Positions 17,991-26,816 of a stretch of DNA of 48,034 bases are shown piece by piece; position 1 is the stretch's first letter; each line of letters begins with the position of its first letter. The stretch comes from Novosphingobium sp. 32-60-15 (lineage in GTDB: Bacteria; Pseudomonadota; Alphaproteobacteria; Sphingomonadales; Sphingomonadaceae). Both the position numbers and the translations under genes were made by a program. Location: NCBI RefSeq assembly GCF_002280675.1, contig NZ_NCEN01000031.1:9119-57152 (forward strand), read 5' to 3'. The notes under the pieces are model-generated. The model was not told where the DNA came from, searched no databases, and worked only from the letters and a program-made list of their open reading frames with translations.

Positions 17991-18836
17991 ATGACCATCA
18001 CCCGCTTTGCTCCCAGCCCCAACGGCCCGCTCCATCTGGGCCACGCGTTTTCTGCAATCGCTGCCCATGACCGGGCCAAACGTGATGATGGCGATTTCCT
18101 GCTGCGGATCGAAGATATCGATGGCGCACGTTCGCGGCCCGAACTCGCCGATGAATTTCGCGCCGATCTTGCATGGCTCGGCCTTGAATACCGCGAAGTC
18201 ACCCCGCAATCACAACGTATTCCAAGCTATCGCGCCGCTGCTGATGATCTGCGCGCCATGGGCCTGCTTTATCCCTGCACTTGCACCCGCGCCGAAGTGG
18301 CTGCCGCTGCGCATACCCATGGCCCGGACGGTCCGCTTTACCCCGGCACCTGCCTGCGCCGTGGCCCGCGTCCCGGCGCCGATGCAGCGTGGCGGTTGGA
18401 TATGGAGCAGGCGGCAATGCTGACAGGCCCGCTGGAATGGACAGATGAACGACGCGGGGCGCAACAGGCCAAGCCTGACATGTTCGGCGATGTCGTGCTG
18501 TGGCGCAAGGATGCGCCCGCCAGCTATCATCTCGCCGCCACGATTGATGATGCCGCCGATGGCGTGACGCATGTGACGCGCGGGGTGGACTTGTTCCACG
18601 CCAGCCACGTCCACCGATTGCTGCAGCATCTGCTCGGCCTGCCTGTGCCGGTCTGGCACCATCATCCGGTGCTGGTAGAAGCGGACGGGCGCAAACTGGC
18701 GAAGCGCCGTGATGCCCCCGCCATTGCCGATCGCCGCCGCGCTGGCGAAGATGGCCGCGCGGTTGCTGCCGAAGTGCGCTCTGCCCTCTTTGACACTGGC
18801 ATTTCCCTGTCAGACGCTTTAACTCTCGGTCCATGA
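17991..18836 (+). CDS. gluQ: Glutamyl-Q tRNA(Asp) synthetase
   Basis: Truncated GluRS paralogue that attaches glutamate to queuosine in tRNA-Asp. It has the HIGH-like PLHLGHAFSA near residue 16, LRIEDIDGAR, the zinc-binding cysteines CTC and YPGTC characteristic of GluQ, VTRGVDLFHASHVHRLLQ, and the KMSKS-like KLAKRR. No anticodon-binding domain is present, and the 281-residue length fits the family. A GTG three codons upstream (17982) is an alternative start. The stop overlaps the next ATG (ATGA), so it is coupled to the small membrane protein gene. Confidence 0.93.
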   Translation: MTITRFAPSPNGPLHLGHAFSAIAAHDRAKRDDGDFLLRIEDIDGARSRPELADEFRADLAWLGLEYREVTPQSQRIPSYRAAADDLRAMGLLYPCTCTRAEVAAAAHTHGPDGPLYPGTCLRRGPRPGADAAWRLDMEQAAMLTGPLEWTDERRGAQQAKPDMFGDVVLWRKDAPASYHLAATIDDAADGVTHVTRGVDLFHASHVHRLLQHLLGLPVPVWHHHPVLVEADGRKLAKRRDAPAIADRRRAGEDGRAVAAEVRSALFDTGISLSDALTLGP

Positions 18837-19066
18837 GCTATTTTGTATTGGTCCCGCTGATTATCTTCCTCGTCGCCATGACTGTTATCTCGCTCGTGCG
18901 CGGGATTGTCGCGTTTTTGAAAACGACCGAGGCTGATCTGAAAAGCGATCCGGCCAACGGCGCGACTGATATGCAGATTCTGCAAAACAAGATGATGTTC
19001 AACCGCATCAAGTATCAGGGTATGGCCGTTGTCGCGGTTGCTGTGCTGATGGCAGTGTCACGCTGA
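18833..19066 (+). CDS. HIG1-like twin-transmembrane small protein
   Basis: 77 residues with two hydrophobic helices (about 4-24 and 60-75) joined by a linker containing NKMMFNRIKYQGMAVVAVAV, which resembles the HIG1 domain. HIG1-type proteins associate with respiratory chain complexes, but function in bacteria is mostly unproven. The start overlaps the gluQ stop, and the PduO gene follows after 19 bases, an arrangement I recall as common in this bacterial group. Confidence 0.8.
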   Translation: MSYFVLVPLIIFLVAMTVISLVRGIVAFLKTTEADLKSDPANGATDMQILQNKMMFNRIKYQGMAVVAVAVLMAVSR

Positions 19067-19085
19067 ACGGCGCGTCTGCAAACCC

Positions 19086-19646
19086 ATGGTAAAGCTCAAC
19101 AAAATCTACACCCGCACAGGCGATGAAGGCACCACAGGCCTTGTCGATGGATCGCGCCGCGCCAAACATGATGCGCGCATGCAGGCCATTGGCGAAGTGG
19201 ATGAGGCCAACAGCGTCATCGGCCTTGCCGTGATTGCTGCGTCATCGGAAACTGGGCGCGATCTTCAGCGCATCCAGAACGACCTGTTCGATCTGGGCGC
19301 CGATCTTGCCACCCCCGGGGATGATTTTGCGCCGTCGGAAATGGTCCTGCGCGTTGTGCAAAGCCAGGTCGATTGGCTTGAAAACGCGATTGATACGCTG
19401 AACGAAACGCTGCCCGCGCTCACCAGCTTCATCCTGCCGGGTGGCTCAGAGGCTGCTGCCCGTATCCACGTCGCCCGCGCCACAGTCCGCCGGGCAGAAC
19501 GCGCAGCGGTTGAACTCGACAATGTCGAAGCCGTGAACCCGCTGGTTCTGGCCTATCTCAATCGCTTGTCCGATTACCTGTTCGTACTGGCGCGCGCCAC
19601 CAACGCCGGCAACGATCCGTTGTGGGTGCCCGGCGCATCGCGATAA
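19086..19646 (+). CDS. PduO-type cob(I)alamin adenosyltransferase
   Basis: A 186-residue enzyme that transfers the adenosyl group of ATP to cob(I)alamin, making coenzyme B12. It has the PduO N-terminal ATP motif KIYTRTGDEGTTGL, GEVDEANSVIGLA, FILPGGSEAAARIHVARATVRRAER and NRLSDYLFVLAR, all canonical. The gene is intact and probably co-transcribed with the two preceding genes. Confidence 0.94.
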   Translation: MVKLNKIYTRTGDEGTTGLVDGSRRAKHDARMQAIGEVDEANSVIGLAVIAASSETGRDLQRIQNDLFDLGADLATPGDDFAPSEMVLRVVQSQVDWLENAIDTLNETLPALTSFILPGGSEAAARIHVARATVRRAERAAVELDNVEAVNPLVLAYLNRLSDYLFVLARATNAGNDPLWVPGASR

Positions 19647-19754
19647 GCTTGGGCCAGTCTTTTGATTGGTTCGGCCTCTTGATTGGGGCAGGTAGACTTC
19701 GCATCCTCCCCCCGCTAGTCAGCGCGCATTGCTATGCATGACGGGGATTTTCAG

Positions 19755-20627
19755 ATGATCAGAACGGTTGCAGTCATCGGCGCAGGCCAGATGGGTTCGG
19801 GCATTGCGCAAGTATCGGCGCAAGCGGGCATGAAGGTGCTGCTGGGCGATGTCACCATCGAACTGGCTGACAAAGCCCGCGACAAGATCGCCAAAGGCCT
19901 CGCCAAACTGGTCGAGAAGGGCAAAGTAGACGCAGCACTTGCCGCGTCTACCGTGGCCAACCTGCACAGCTTCTCCGATCACGCCGCGCTGGCCGAAGCC
20001 GATCTGGTGATCGAAGCTGCGACCGAGCGCGAGGATATCAAGCACAAGATTTTCGAGTCAGCGGGCAAACACCTTGCCGCGCATGCGGTGATGGCATCCA
20101 ACACATCGTCCATCCCGATCACGCGGATGGCGGTGTCCTCGCCCGATCCGGAACGGTTCATCGGCATCCACTTCTTCAATCCGGTGCCCTTGATGAAACT
20201 GGTGGAGGTGATCCCCGGCCTTGCCACATCGGTTGGTACGATTGATCTCGTGCGCGGCTATGTTGGCAATATCGGCAAGGAAATCGTGCTTTCGCAGGAT
20301 GAACCCGGCTTCATCGTCAACCGCATTTTCGTGCCGTTCATCAACGAAGCCGCCTTTGTGCTCGGCAGCGGCACAGGATCGGTCGTTGACATTGATAAGG
20401 GCGTGAAACTCGGCCTTAATCACCCGATGGGGCCGCTCGAACTGGCCGATTTCATCGGGCTTGATACCCTGCTTGAAATCATGAAGATCTATCTCGCCTC
20501 AACCGGCGATCCCAAGTATCGCCCAGCGCCGTTGCTGCAAAAATATGTCGAAGCGGGCTGGCTGGGCCGCAAATCCGGTCGCGGCTTCTATGATTACTCG
20601 GGCGAAACGCCGGTCCCCACCCGTTAA
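19755..20627 (+). CDS. 3-hydroxybutyryl-CoA dehydrogenase
   Basis: A 290-residue NAD(P)-dependent dehydrogenase of acyl-CoA/polyhydroxybutyrate metabolism. It shows the Rossmann motif VAVIGAGQMGSGIAQ at the N-terminus, SNTSSIPITRMA, the catalytic His region IGIHFFNPVPLMKLVEVI, EPGFIVNRIFVPFINEA, and HPMGPLELADFIGLDTLLEIM. I chose the ATG at 19755 (GGGGA upstream) rather than 19734, as it gives the usual MIRTVAVIGAG start. In many alphaproteobacteria etfB-etfA sit between the PduO gene and this gene; here the gap is only about 110 bases. Confidence 0.94.
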   Translation: MIRTVAVIGAGQMGSGIAQVSAQAGMKVLLGDVTIELADKARDKIAKGLAKLVEKGKVDAALAASTVANLHSFSDHAALAEADLVIEAATEREDIKHKIFESAGKHLAAHAVMASNTSSIPITRMAVSSPDPERFIGIHFFNPVPLMKLVEVIPGLATSVGTIDLVRGYVGNIGKEIVLSQDEPGFIVNRIFVPFINEAAFVLGSGTGSVVDIDKGVKLGLNHPMGPLELADFIGLDTLLEIMKIYLASTGDPKYRPAPLLQKYVEAGWLGRKSGRGFYDYSGETPVPTR

Positions 20628-20681
20628 TCGCGGAACAGGCGGTCGATCAGGGCGTAGTCTCCTTAACCAAGGAGAGACGCC

Positions 20682-21008
20682 GTGATCGACCATGAAACAC
20701 CCAAGCCAGACAATACTGCCCCCGAAACCGTCAATTCCGAACAGGAAGATGGTGGCGCACAGGCTCAAACGGTGGCCGACGAGGCCATTGCGCGTAGAAC
20801 CAGCGTGCTGGGCGAACACGGCGAAACCGAACGTGCGGCGGGCAACAGCGATGATTCCGGCATGCCCGATCTGGTCGATCACATGAACCAGATGGTCAGC
20901 AGCGGCGTGATCGATATGAGCGCCTATCGCGGCGAACGCAGCGATGATGACGAAGAAGGCATGCTGGGCGATGGCGGCATCGACGACGACAACCCGCCCG
21001 GAAGCTGA
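20682..21008 (+). CDS. Acidic hypothetical protein (unknown function)
   Basis: 108 residues starting with GTG, supported by AAGGAG at 20669-20674. It is very acidic, low in hydrophobic residues and probably largely disordered, with a modestly conserved-looking centre (MPDLVDHMNQMVSSGVIDMSAYRGE) and an Asp/Glu-rich tail. No signal peptide or membrane helix. I do not recognise a named family. Codon usage matches the flanking core genes. Confidence 0.7.
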   Translation: MIDHETPKPDNTAPETVNSEQEDGGAQAQTVADEAIARRTSVLGEHGETERAAGNSDDSGMPDLVDHMNQMVSSGVIDMSAYRGERSDDDEEGMLGDGGIDDDNPPGS

Positions 21009-21017
21009 TCGTCGAAG

Positions 21018-21185
21018 TTATTCCTTGTCCAAAGCCCAAGGGTCTGTTTGCACCGGCTTGGCTTTGGTCGCTTGTGTTTCTTCCGCCGATGGCACCACGC
21101 GCCATGCAAACAGCAGAATGGATATGGCCCAGAACAGGGCCTTCCATCGGCTGGCGAAAACAGTGGTAAGGCGCGGCCCGATCAT
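21018..21185 (-). CDS. 55-residue single-helix membrane protein, hypothetical
   Basis: Begins MIGPRLTTVFASRW, then one hydrophobic helix (about residues 16-31, ALFWAISILLFAWRVV), then a polar tail ending DPWALDKE. The pattern of basic N-terminus, helix, then charged tail fits a small inner-membrane protein. The ribosome site is weak. It fills the otherwise empty strand between the acidic hypothetical gene and the nuclease gene. Function unknown. Confidence 0.5.
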   Translation of the reverse strand: MIGPRLTTVFASRWKALFWAISILLFAWRVVPSAEETQATKAKPVQTDPWALDKE

Positions 21186-21306
21186 GCTTGGATGCTTACC
21201 CCAAAAATCTTAGCCAGCCGTTACTCTGCGCGATTGCCCTAAGGGCAAACCCTCTCCGTACGAACACTGGGGCGCAAAGGGAGCCAGCCCGCCGCATTGC
21301 TTTGCA

Positions 21307-21753
21307 ATGACCGGAAAATTTATACTGCTGGCGTCTGCACTTCTGCTCTCGCCCGCCACCACCGCTTGCGCCCAACCCGCTGATACCGAACAGGCGCGCT
21401 TTGTACCCTGCGGTTCGGCCAAGCGTGTCACTTGCGTCGTTGATGGCGACACATTCTGGTACGCGGGCACCAAAATCCGCATGGCGGATATCAACACGCC
21501 CGAAACCGCAAATCCCTCGTGCGCTTATGAAGCCGCGCTTGGCGCACGGGCCAAACAGCGCCTTGAACAATTGCTCAACGCCGGACCGTTCACGCTGGAA
21601 GTGCGCGGGCGCGAGGTTGACCGCTATGGCCGTGCGCTGCGTGTGGTGACGCGCAATGGCAAAAGCCTTGGTGCAAAGCTGGCCGACGAAGGCCTTGCCG
21701 AACATTGGCAGGGCAAGCGCGGCAACTGGTGTGGCGGTTCAGGCAGCGCGTAA
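21307..21753 (+). CDS. Secreted thermonuclease-family (SNase-like) nuclease
   Basis: 148 residues with an N-terminal signal peptide (KFILLASALLLSPATTACA) and a staphylococcal-nuclease fold: VTCVVDGDTFWYAGTKIRMADINTPE with calcium-ligand and catalytic Asp/Arg/Glu candidates, then EVRGREVDRYGRALRVV. Likely a periplasmic or exported nuclease. Its last 15 bases overlap the end of the convergent TetR gene. Confidence 0.88.
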   Translation: MTGKFILLASALLLSPATTACAQPADTEQARFVPCGSAKRVTCVVDGDTFWYAGTKIRMADINTPETANPSCAYEAALGARAKQRLEQLLNAGPFTLEVRGREVDRYGRALRVVTRNGKSLGAKLADEGLAEHWQGKRGNWCGGSGSA

Positions 21754-22374
21754 TCCGGTAACCGCGCGCGCGCCACGATCTTGCGCGGACAGGCCATCGA
21801 ACATGGCATCAATGATGCGCGCCAGCTTCTCCTCGCTCAATCGATCCATCACCATCACCATCGTGTTCAGCGCGCAATAGGGTGATACCATCTGGTTGAT
21901 AAGGCTGATCGTCTCATCAACGCCCAGTCCGGCAAAGGCCCCTTCGCTCATCGCCTCGCCAATGATTTCGCCCAGATAATGGTCGGCAAGGTCGATATAG
22001 CTGCGCACTTGTTCGAAGTGGTCGTTGCCGGTTTCGATGTGCGATTGCAGCTTTACCGGATCGGCCTGCCACTTCACCCGCATGGCCAAAAACCTGCGGG
22101 CAAAAAATTCATACATCTTGCGCCGGGGCGGCAGGTCGCTGGCCAGCACCTCCTCCATGATCGCCACCATTGGCTGAAACCACTGGTCCGCAATCGCCTC
22201 AAGCAATTCGTCACGCGTTGCAAAATAGCGCGAAAGGTTGGCCGTCGACATATTGGCCCGCGCGGCCAGTTCAGCCATCGTCAGCCCTGCGCCGCCGCGT
22301 TCTTCGGCAATCGTTTGTGCCAGATCCACCAACCGTTCACGGATTGCGGCCCTATCGCTTCCAAGTGATGCCAT
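21739..22374 (-). CDS. TetR-family transcriptional regulator
   Basis: 211 residues with an N-terminal TetR helix-turn-helix (GLTMAELAARANMSTANLSRYFATRDELLEAIADQW, here read in parts) and an all-helical ligand domain. I chose the ATG at 22374 (MASLGSDRAAIRERLVDLAQ); the longer frame adds an unlikely N-terminus. The target is unknown. The divergent 5'-nucleotidase gene starts 172 bases away and is a candidate, though nothing in the sequence proves it. Confidence 0.88.
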   Translation of the reverse strand: MASLGSDRAAIRERLVDLAQTIAEERGGAGLTMAELAARANMSTANLSRYFATRDELLEAIADQWFQPMVAIMEEVLASDLPPRRKMYEFFARRFLAMRVKWQADPVKLQSHIETGNDHFEQVRSYIDLADHYLGEIIGEAMSEGAFAGLGVDETISLINQMVSPYCALNTMVMVMDRLSEEKLARIIDAMFDGLSAQDRGARAVTGLRAA

Positions 22375-22546
22375 GACGCGGGGATTCCTGCCGGTTGAAT
22401 GCGCCGCTATTGTAGTGGGCCATGCTGTTTTGCACAATCACCACGGCACTAACAAAGAAACGGGGCCAAGGCCTTCAAGCTGAAATGCCAATCGGCTAAG
22501 CGGCTTTGCAACACGTTACACTTGTTACGAAAAGGCCGCACTGTCC

Positions 22547-24322
22547 ATGCTATTCCGCTCGCGTCATCTGCTCACCCTCGGCCTGCCTGCCCTGCTTGCT
22601 GCCTGCGCGGGGCCGATGGCAGAAAGGCAATCCGCAGCACCTGTCGAAGTGGGCATTGTCGCCATCAACGATTTCCACGGCAGCCTTGAACCGCCGCGCC
22701 AATCGGTCAACGCGCCTGATGGCAAGGGCGGCATCGTCCCCGTCCCCGCAGGCGGCGCGGCATGGCTGGCCTCAGCCATTGATTCGGTGCGCGGCAAATA
22801 TGCCCATGCGCTGACGGTATCGGCAGGCGACATGATCAGCGCCTCGCAACTGGCGTCCTCGCTCTATCTGGATGAACCCGCCATCGGCGTGATGAACCGC
22901 ATCGGGGTTGATTTCAACGCGGTGGGCAATCACGAATTTGACCGTGGCCAACGCGAACTTCTGCGCATGCAGAACGGCGGCTGTGAAAAACTGACCGCCA
23001 AACAGCCATGCGCGCTGGAACCCTTCACCGGCGCAAAGTTCCGCTATCTTTCAGCCAGTACGGTAAAGGCCGATGGCACCACGCTGTTCCCCGGCACGGC
23101 CTTGCGCACATTCGGCGCGGGCAAGGGCGCGGTCACGGTGGGCCTGATCGGCCTGACGCTGAAAGGCACGCCCAACCTTGTAATGCCCGACGGGATCGCC
23201 GGGCTTACGTTCGCGGACGAGGCTGACACCATCAACGCCGCAGTGCCAAAGCTCAAGGAGCAGGGCGCCGATGCCATCGTGGTGATGATCCACGAAGGCG
23301 CGCGCACCCAAGGCGTGCCCGATCCCAACGGCTGCGAAAACCTCGGCGGCGACATCCGCCCCATCCTTGACCGGCTTGATCCGCGCGTCGATGTGGTTGT
23401 TTCGGGCCACACGCACTGGTCCTACGTCTGCGATTACGCCACGATAAACCCCGCCAAGCCGATCCTGCTGACCAGTGCGGGCGTCTATGGCGAACTGGTT
23501 ACAGACATTACGCTGAAGATCGATCCGGTCGCGGGCCGCGTCATTTCCAAAGCGGCGAAAAACGTGATCGTGCAGTCTGTGCCCTACACATCATCGCGCG
23601 GACCGCTGGCCAATACGTCGCTCTATCCCCAATTCCAGCCCCGCGCCGATGTGGCCGAATACGTCGCCAGGTATGTCGATGCATCAAAGGCTTTCACCCA
23701 GCGCCCCATCGGCAAGATTGATCGGCCCGCGCCCAAGAATGAAGGCGCTCAAGGTGGCGCAGGCGGACCGCTCGGCAATCTGATCGCCGATGCGCAACTG
23801 GCCGCATCACGCAGCGCGGGCGCGCAAATCGCGTTCATGAACCCGTTCGGTATCCGCGCGCCGCTGGTGCCCGGTGCGGACGGCACCCTGACCTTTGGTG
23901 ACATTTATCTGTGCCAGCCGTTCGGCAACAACGTCGTCACCGCCACGATGACCGGCGCGCAGATCAAGGCCACGCTGGAGCAGGGCCTTGATGCGACCGG
24001 CCCAATCCAGGCACTTGCCCCGTCGGCGGGCTTTGCCTTCACTTATGATCTTGCGCGCTCCTCGGGTGACCGGATTGTGGCGATCACGTTCGATGGCCAG
24101 CCGCTGGCGATGGACAAGCCCTACCGCGTCACGGTCAACGGCTTCCTCGCGCTGGGCGGCGATGGCTTTACCGGTTTTGCCAATATGCCTGAAAGCGTGA
24201 CCGGCCCGACTGATATCGATGCGCTGGAAAGCTGGATCAAGGCAGCGCCGGTGCGCGAGGTTCCGCAAGAACGGCGGGCTGGCGCGCAACCAATCAGCTC
24301 GCCAGCCGCAATCCTGCGCTAA
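22547..24322 (+). CDS. 5'-nucleotidase/metallophosphatase lipoprotein (UshA-like)
   Basis: 591 residues. Lipobox LAAC with Cys20 marks an outer-membrane or periplasmic lipoprotein. Metallophosphoesterase domain: AINDFHGSLEP (D-x-H), SAGDMISASQ, VGNHEFDRG, HEGAR and SGHTHWSY. C-terminal substrate-binding domain: GGPLGNLIADAQL, FMNPFGIRAPL and the nucleoside-stacking region near VNGFLALGGDGFTGF. It probably dephosphorylates extracellular nucleotides to recover nucleosides and phosphate. The 3' end overlaps convergent wecC by 29 bases. Confidence 0.92.
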   Translation: MLFRSRHLLTLGLPALLAACAGPMAERQSAAPVEVGIVAINDFHGSLEPPRQSVNAPDGKGGIVPVPAGGAAWLASAIDSVRGKYAHALTVSAGDMISASQLASSLYLDEPAIGVMNRIGVDFNAVGNHEFDRGQRELLRMQNGGCEKLTAKQPCALEPFTGAKFRYLSASTVKADGTTLFPGTALRTFGAGKGAVTVGLIGLTLKGTPNLVMPDGIAGLTFADEADTINAAVPKLKEQGADAIVVMIHEGARTQGVPDPNGCENLGGDIRPILDRLDPRVDVVVSGHTHWSYVCDYATINPAKPILLTSAGVYGELVTDITLKIDPVAGRVISKAAKNVIVQSVPYTSSRGPLANTSLYPQFQPRADVAEYVARYVDASKAFTQRPIGKIDRPAPKNEGAQGGAGGPLGNLIADAQLAASRSAGAQIAFMNPFGIRAPLVPGADGTLTFGDIYLCQPFGNNVVTATMTGAQIKATLEQGLDATGPIQALAPSAGFAFTYDLARSSGDRIVAITFDGQPLAMDKPYRVTVNGFLALGGDGFTGFANMPESVTGPTDIDALESWIKAAPVREVPQERRAGAQPISSPAAILR

Positions 24323-25598
24323 CGCTGGCAACATCGGGCTGGTCCGGCCAGATCCCGCGCGTGTCATAAACCGCTTTACCCGCACGTTCAGCCAGCGGAA
24401 CCACCTTGAACACATCGTGGTCCACCAGCACGATCAGCACGCCGCATTCCTCCAGCGCCGTGTCGATGTCGATCTGCACCGCGCCGGTGCCTTCAAATTC
24501 CTTGGGCAGTTCACCGGCATAAGGTTCAACCACGTTGATCCGGCTGCCGAATTGGCGCGCAAGGCTGGCGGCGACATAGCGCGCGGGGCTTTCGCGGAAA
24601 TCATCGATGTTCGCTTTGAACGCAAGGCCAAGGCAGGCCACCTTTTCGCCCGGATGCGCTTCCACCAGTTCGGCGGCGCGCTTTACAACGTGATGCATCT
24701 TGCCATCGTTCACGTTGCGCGCGGTGCGGATCAGCGGCGTTTCATCCGGCGCGCTGGCCACGATGAACCACGGGTCCACGGCGATGCAATGCCCGCCAAC
24801 GCCGGGGCCGGGTTGCAGGATGTTCACGCGCGGGTGGCGGTTGGCAAGGCGGATCACCTCCCACACGTCCAGCCCCATGCGGTCTGCCACCATCGACAAT
24901 TCGTTGGCAAAGGCGATGTTCACATCACGATAGGCGTTCTCGACCAGCTTGGTCATTTCGGCTGACCGCGCATCGGTGGTCACGCACGTGCCACGCACGA
25001 AGCGCTTGTAAAACGCCAGCGCCTTGCGCGCGCAACGCGGCGTAATCCCGCCGATCGACCGGTCGTTGTTGGTCAGTTCTTCCAGAATGCGGCCCGGCAA
25101 AACGCGCTCGGGGCAGTAGGAAATCGAAACATCGGGCGTTTCGCGGGTCTTTCCGGGGAACTTCAGGTCAGGCCGCAATCCCGCCATCAGATCGCGCATC
25201 TGCTCGGTCGTGCCAACCGGCGATGTTGATTCAAGAATAACGCAATCGCCTGCCTTCAGCACAGCCGAAACTTGCGTCGCGGCGGCCAGCACATACGAAA
25301 TATCCGGCGTGTGGTGCCCGTCCTTTTCAAACGGCGTCGGCACCGCGATCACGAAAACGTCCGCCGGTTCGATCTGCGTCGATGCGCGCAAAAGCCCACG
25401 CTGCACCACGCCATGCACCAGCCCGTCAAGGTCCACTTCCTCGATGTGGATCTCGCCGCGATTGATCGTATCGACCACGCGTTGCGACACATCAAGGCCC
25501 AGCACGCGGCAGCCCGCGCGGGCAATTATCGCAGCAGTCGGAAGCCCGATATAGCCAAGGCCGACAACACAGACGTCCGGCTTCACATCACCCATCAT
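24294..25598 (-). CDS. wecC: UDP-N-acetyl-D-mannosamine dehydrogenase
   Basis: Oxidises UDP-ManNAc to UDP-ManNAcA for surface polysaccharide. 434 residues: Rossmann motif VCVVGLGYIGLPTAA, VPTPF, ESTSPVGTTEQM, SYCPERVLPGRILEEL, Lys in KLVENAYRDVNIAFANEL, the catalytic Cys loop GPGVGGHCIAVDPWF, and the C-terminal GLAFKANIDDFRESPA. Starts at ATG 25598 or 25595 overlap the wecB stop, so the pair is coupled. The WecB partner gene immediately upstream supports this substrate over UDP-glucose. Confidence 0.92.
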   Translation of the reverse strand: MMGDVKPDVCVVGLGYIGLPTAAIIARAGCRVLGLDVSQRVVDTINRGEIHIEEVDLDGLVHGVVQRGLLRASTQIEPADVFVIAVPTPFEKDGHHTPDISYVLAAATQVSAVLKAGDCVILESTSPVGTTEQMRDLMAGLRPDLKFPGKTRETPDVSISYCPERVLPGRILEELTNNDRSIGGITPRCARKALAFYKRFVRGTCVTTDARSAEMTKLVENAYRDVNIAFANELSMVADRMGLDVWEVIRLANRHPRVNILQPGPGVGGHCIAVDPWFIVASAPDETPLIRTARNVNDGKMHHVVKRAAELVEAHPGEKVACLGLAFKANIDDFRESPARYVAASLARQFGSRINVVEPYAGELPKEFEGTGAVQIDIDTALEECGVLIVLVDHDVFKVVPLAERAGKAVYDTRGIWPDQPDVASVSAGLRLAS

Positions 25599-26709
25599 TC
25601 GCCAGCAACTCCACAATCCGGCGCGCTGTCTGGCCATCCCCGAACGGGTTATGCGCGCGCGCCATAGCTGAATAAGCAGCCTTATCGTCGAGTAGGGTGA
25701 AGATTTCGGAAACGATGGTCTGCACAGCCGTGCCCACCAGCTTTGCCGTGCCCGCAGTGACGCCTTCAGGCCGTTCGGTCGTCTCGCGCATCACCAGCAC
25801 CGGCTTGCCCAGCGCAGGCGCTTCTTCCTGCACCCCGCCCGAATCGGTCAGCATGATGTCGGCAATCGCCAGCAATCGCGCAAAGTGCGGATAATCCAGC
25901 GGCTCGATCATTGCCACGTTGGGCAATCCGGCAAGCGCCGCATCCATTACCTTGCGCACGTTGGGATTGGGATGGACCGGAAAGATCAGCGCCACATCAT
26001 CGCGCGCGGCAATCTGGCGGATCGCCTCGGCAATATTCTCAAGCCCCCCGCCAAAGTTCTCGCGGCGGTGGCTGGTCACCCCGATGATCCGCTTGCCCGC
26101 AAACCGCGCCTCTATCTCGGCCAGTCCTTGCGCCAATGCAGGCTCGGCCTCGATCTTCGCAGTCACCCATTGCAGCGCATCGATCACCGTGTTGCCGGTA
26201 ATATGCACGCCTGCCGGATCGACATTCTCGGCCAGCAGTGCGCTTGCCGAAACATCGGTCGGCGCAAAGTGCAGCTTGGCAATCGTGCCGATGATCTTGC
26301 GGTTCACCTCTTCGGGCCAGGGGTGATAGATATTGTGGCTGCGCAATCCGGCTTCCACATGGGCCACCGGCAGCTTGCGGTAATAGGCCGCCAGCGCGCC
26401 CGCCATCGCCGTGGCCGTATCGCCCTGAACCACAACCCAATCGGGCTGCACTGCGTCCATCACTTTGCCAAGGCCCGTCAGCAGCGCGGCCGTCAATCCG
26501 TCCAGCGTCTGGTCAGGGCGCATCAGATCCAGGTCATGATCGGGCACGATGCCCGCAATTTCCAGCACCTGATCCAGAATGCCGCGATGCTGCGCCGAAA
26601 CGCACGTCACCACTTTGCACCGTGGGTCTGCCTGAAGGGCGTGGACCACCGGGAACATTTTGATCGCTTCCGGGCGCGTGCCGAACACTACAAGAATCGT
26701 CTTTTCCAT
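25588..26709 (-). CDS. wecB: UDP-N-acetylglucosamine 2-epimerase (non-hydrolysing)
   Basis: Interconverts UDP-GlcNAc and UDP-ManNAc, supplying WecC. 373 residues: VFGTRPEAIKMFPVVHAL, VVQGDTATAMAGALAAYYRKLPVAHVEAGLRS, YHPWPEEVNRKI, GVTSHRRENFG, and LTDSGGVQEEAPALGKPVLVMRETTERPE (read in parts) are all diagnostic. I chose ATG 26709 (MEKTILVVFGTRPE) over a start seven codons upstream. First gene of the wecB-wecC pair. Confidence 0.95.
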   Translation of the reverse strand: MEKTILVVFGTRPEAIKMFPVVHALQADPRCKVVTCVSAQHRGILDQVLEIAGIVPDHDLDLMRPDQTLDGLTAALLTGLGKVMDAVQPDWVVVQGDTATAMAGALAAYYRKLPVAHVEAGLRSHNIYHPWPEEVNRKIIGTIAKLHFAPTDVSASALLAENVDPAGVHITGNTVIDALQWVTAKIEAEPALAQGLAEIEARFAGKRIIGVTSHRRENFGGGLENIAEAIRQIAARDDVALIFPVHPNPNVRKVMDAALAGLPNVAMIEPLDYPHFARLLAIADIMLTDSGGVQEEAPALGKPVLVMRETTERPEGVTAGTAKLVGTAVQTIVSEIFTLLDDKAAYSAMARAHNPFGDGQTARRIVELLANDG

Positions 26710-26816
26710 GCCCGCACCAATAATCGGCAAAGCGTTAACCGTGAAATAAGAGCCTCACTTTAAGCACGTGGCTTGTGACGCGTGATGTGCGTCACCCATG
26801 AAAGGCCGCCCTTCAC

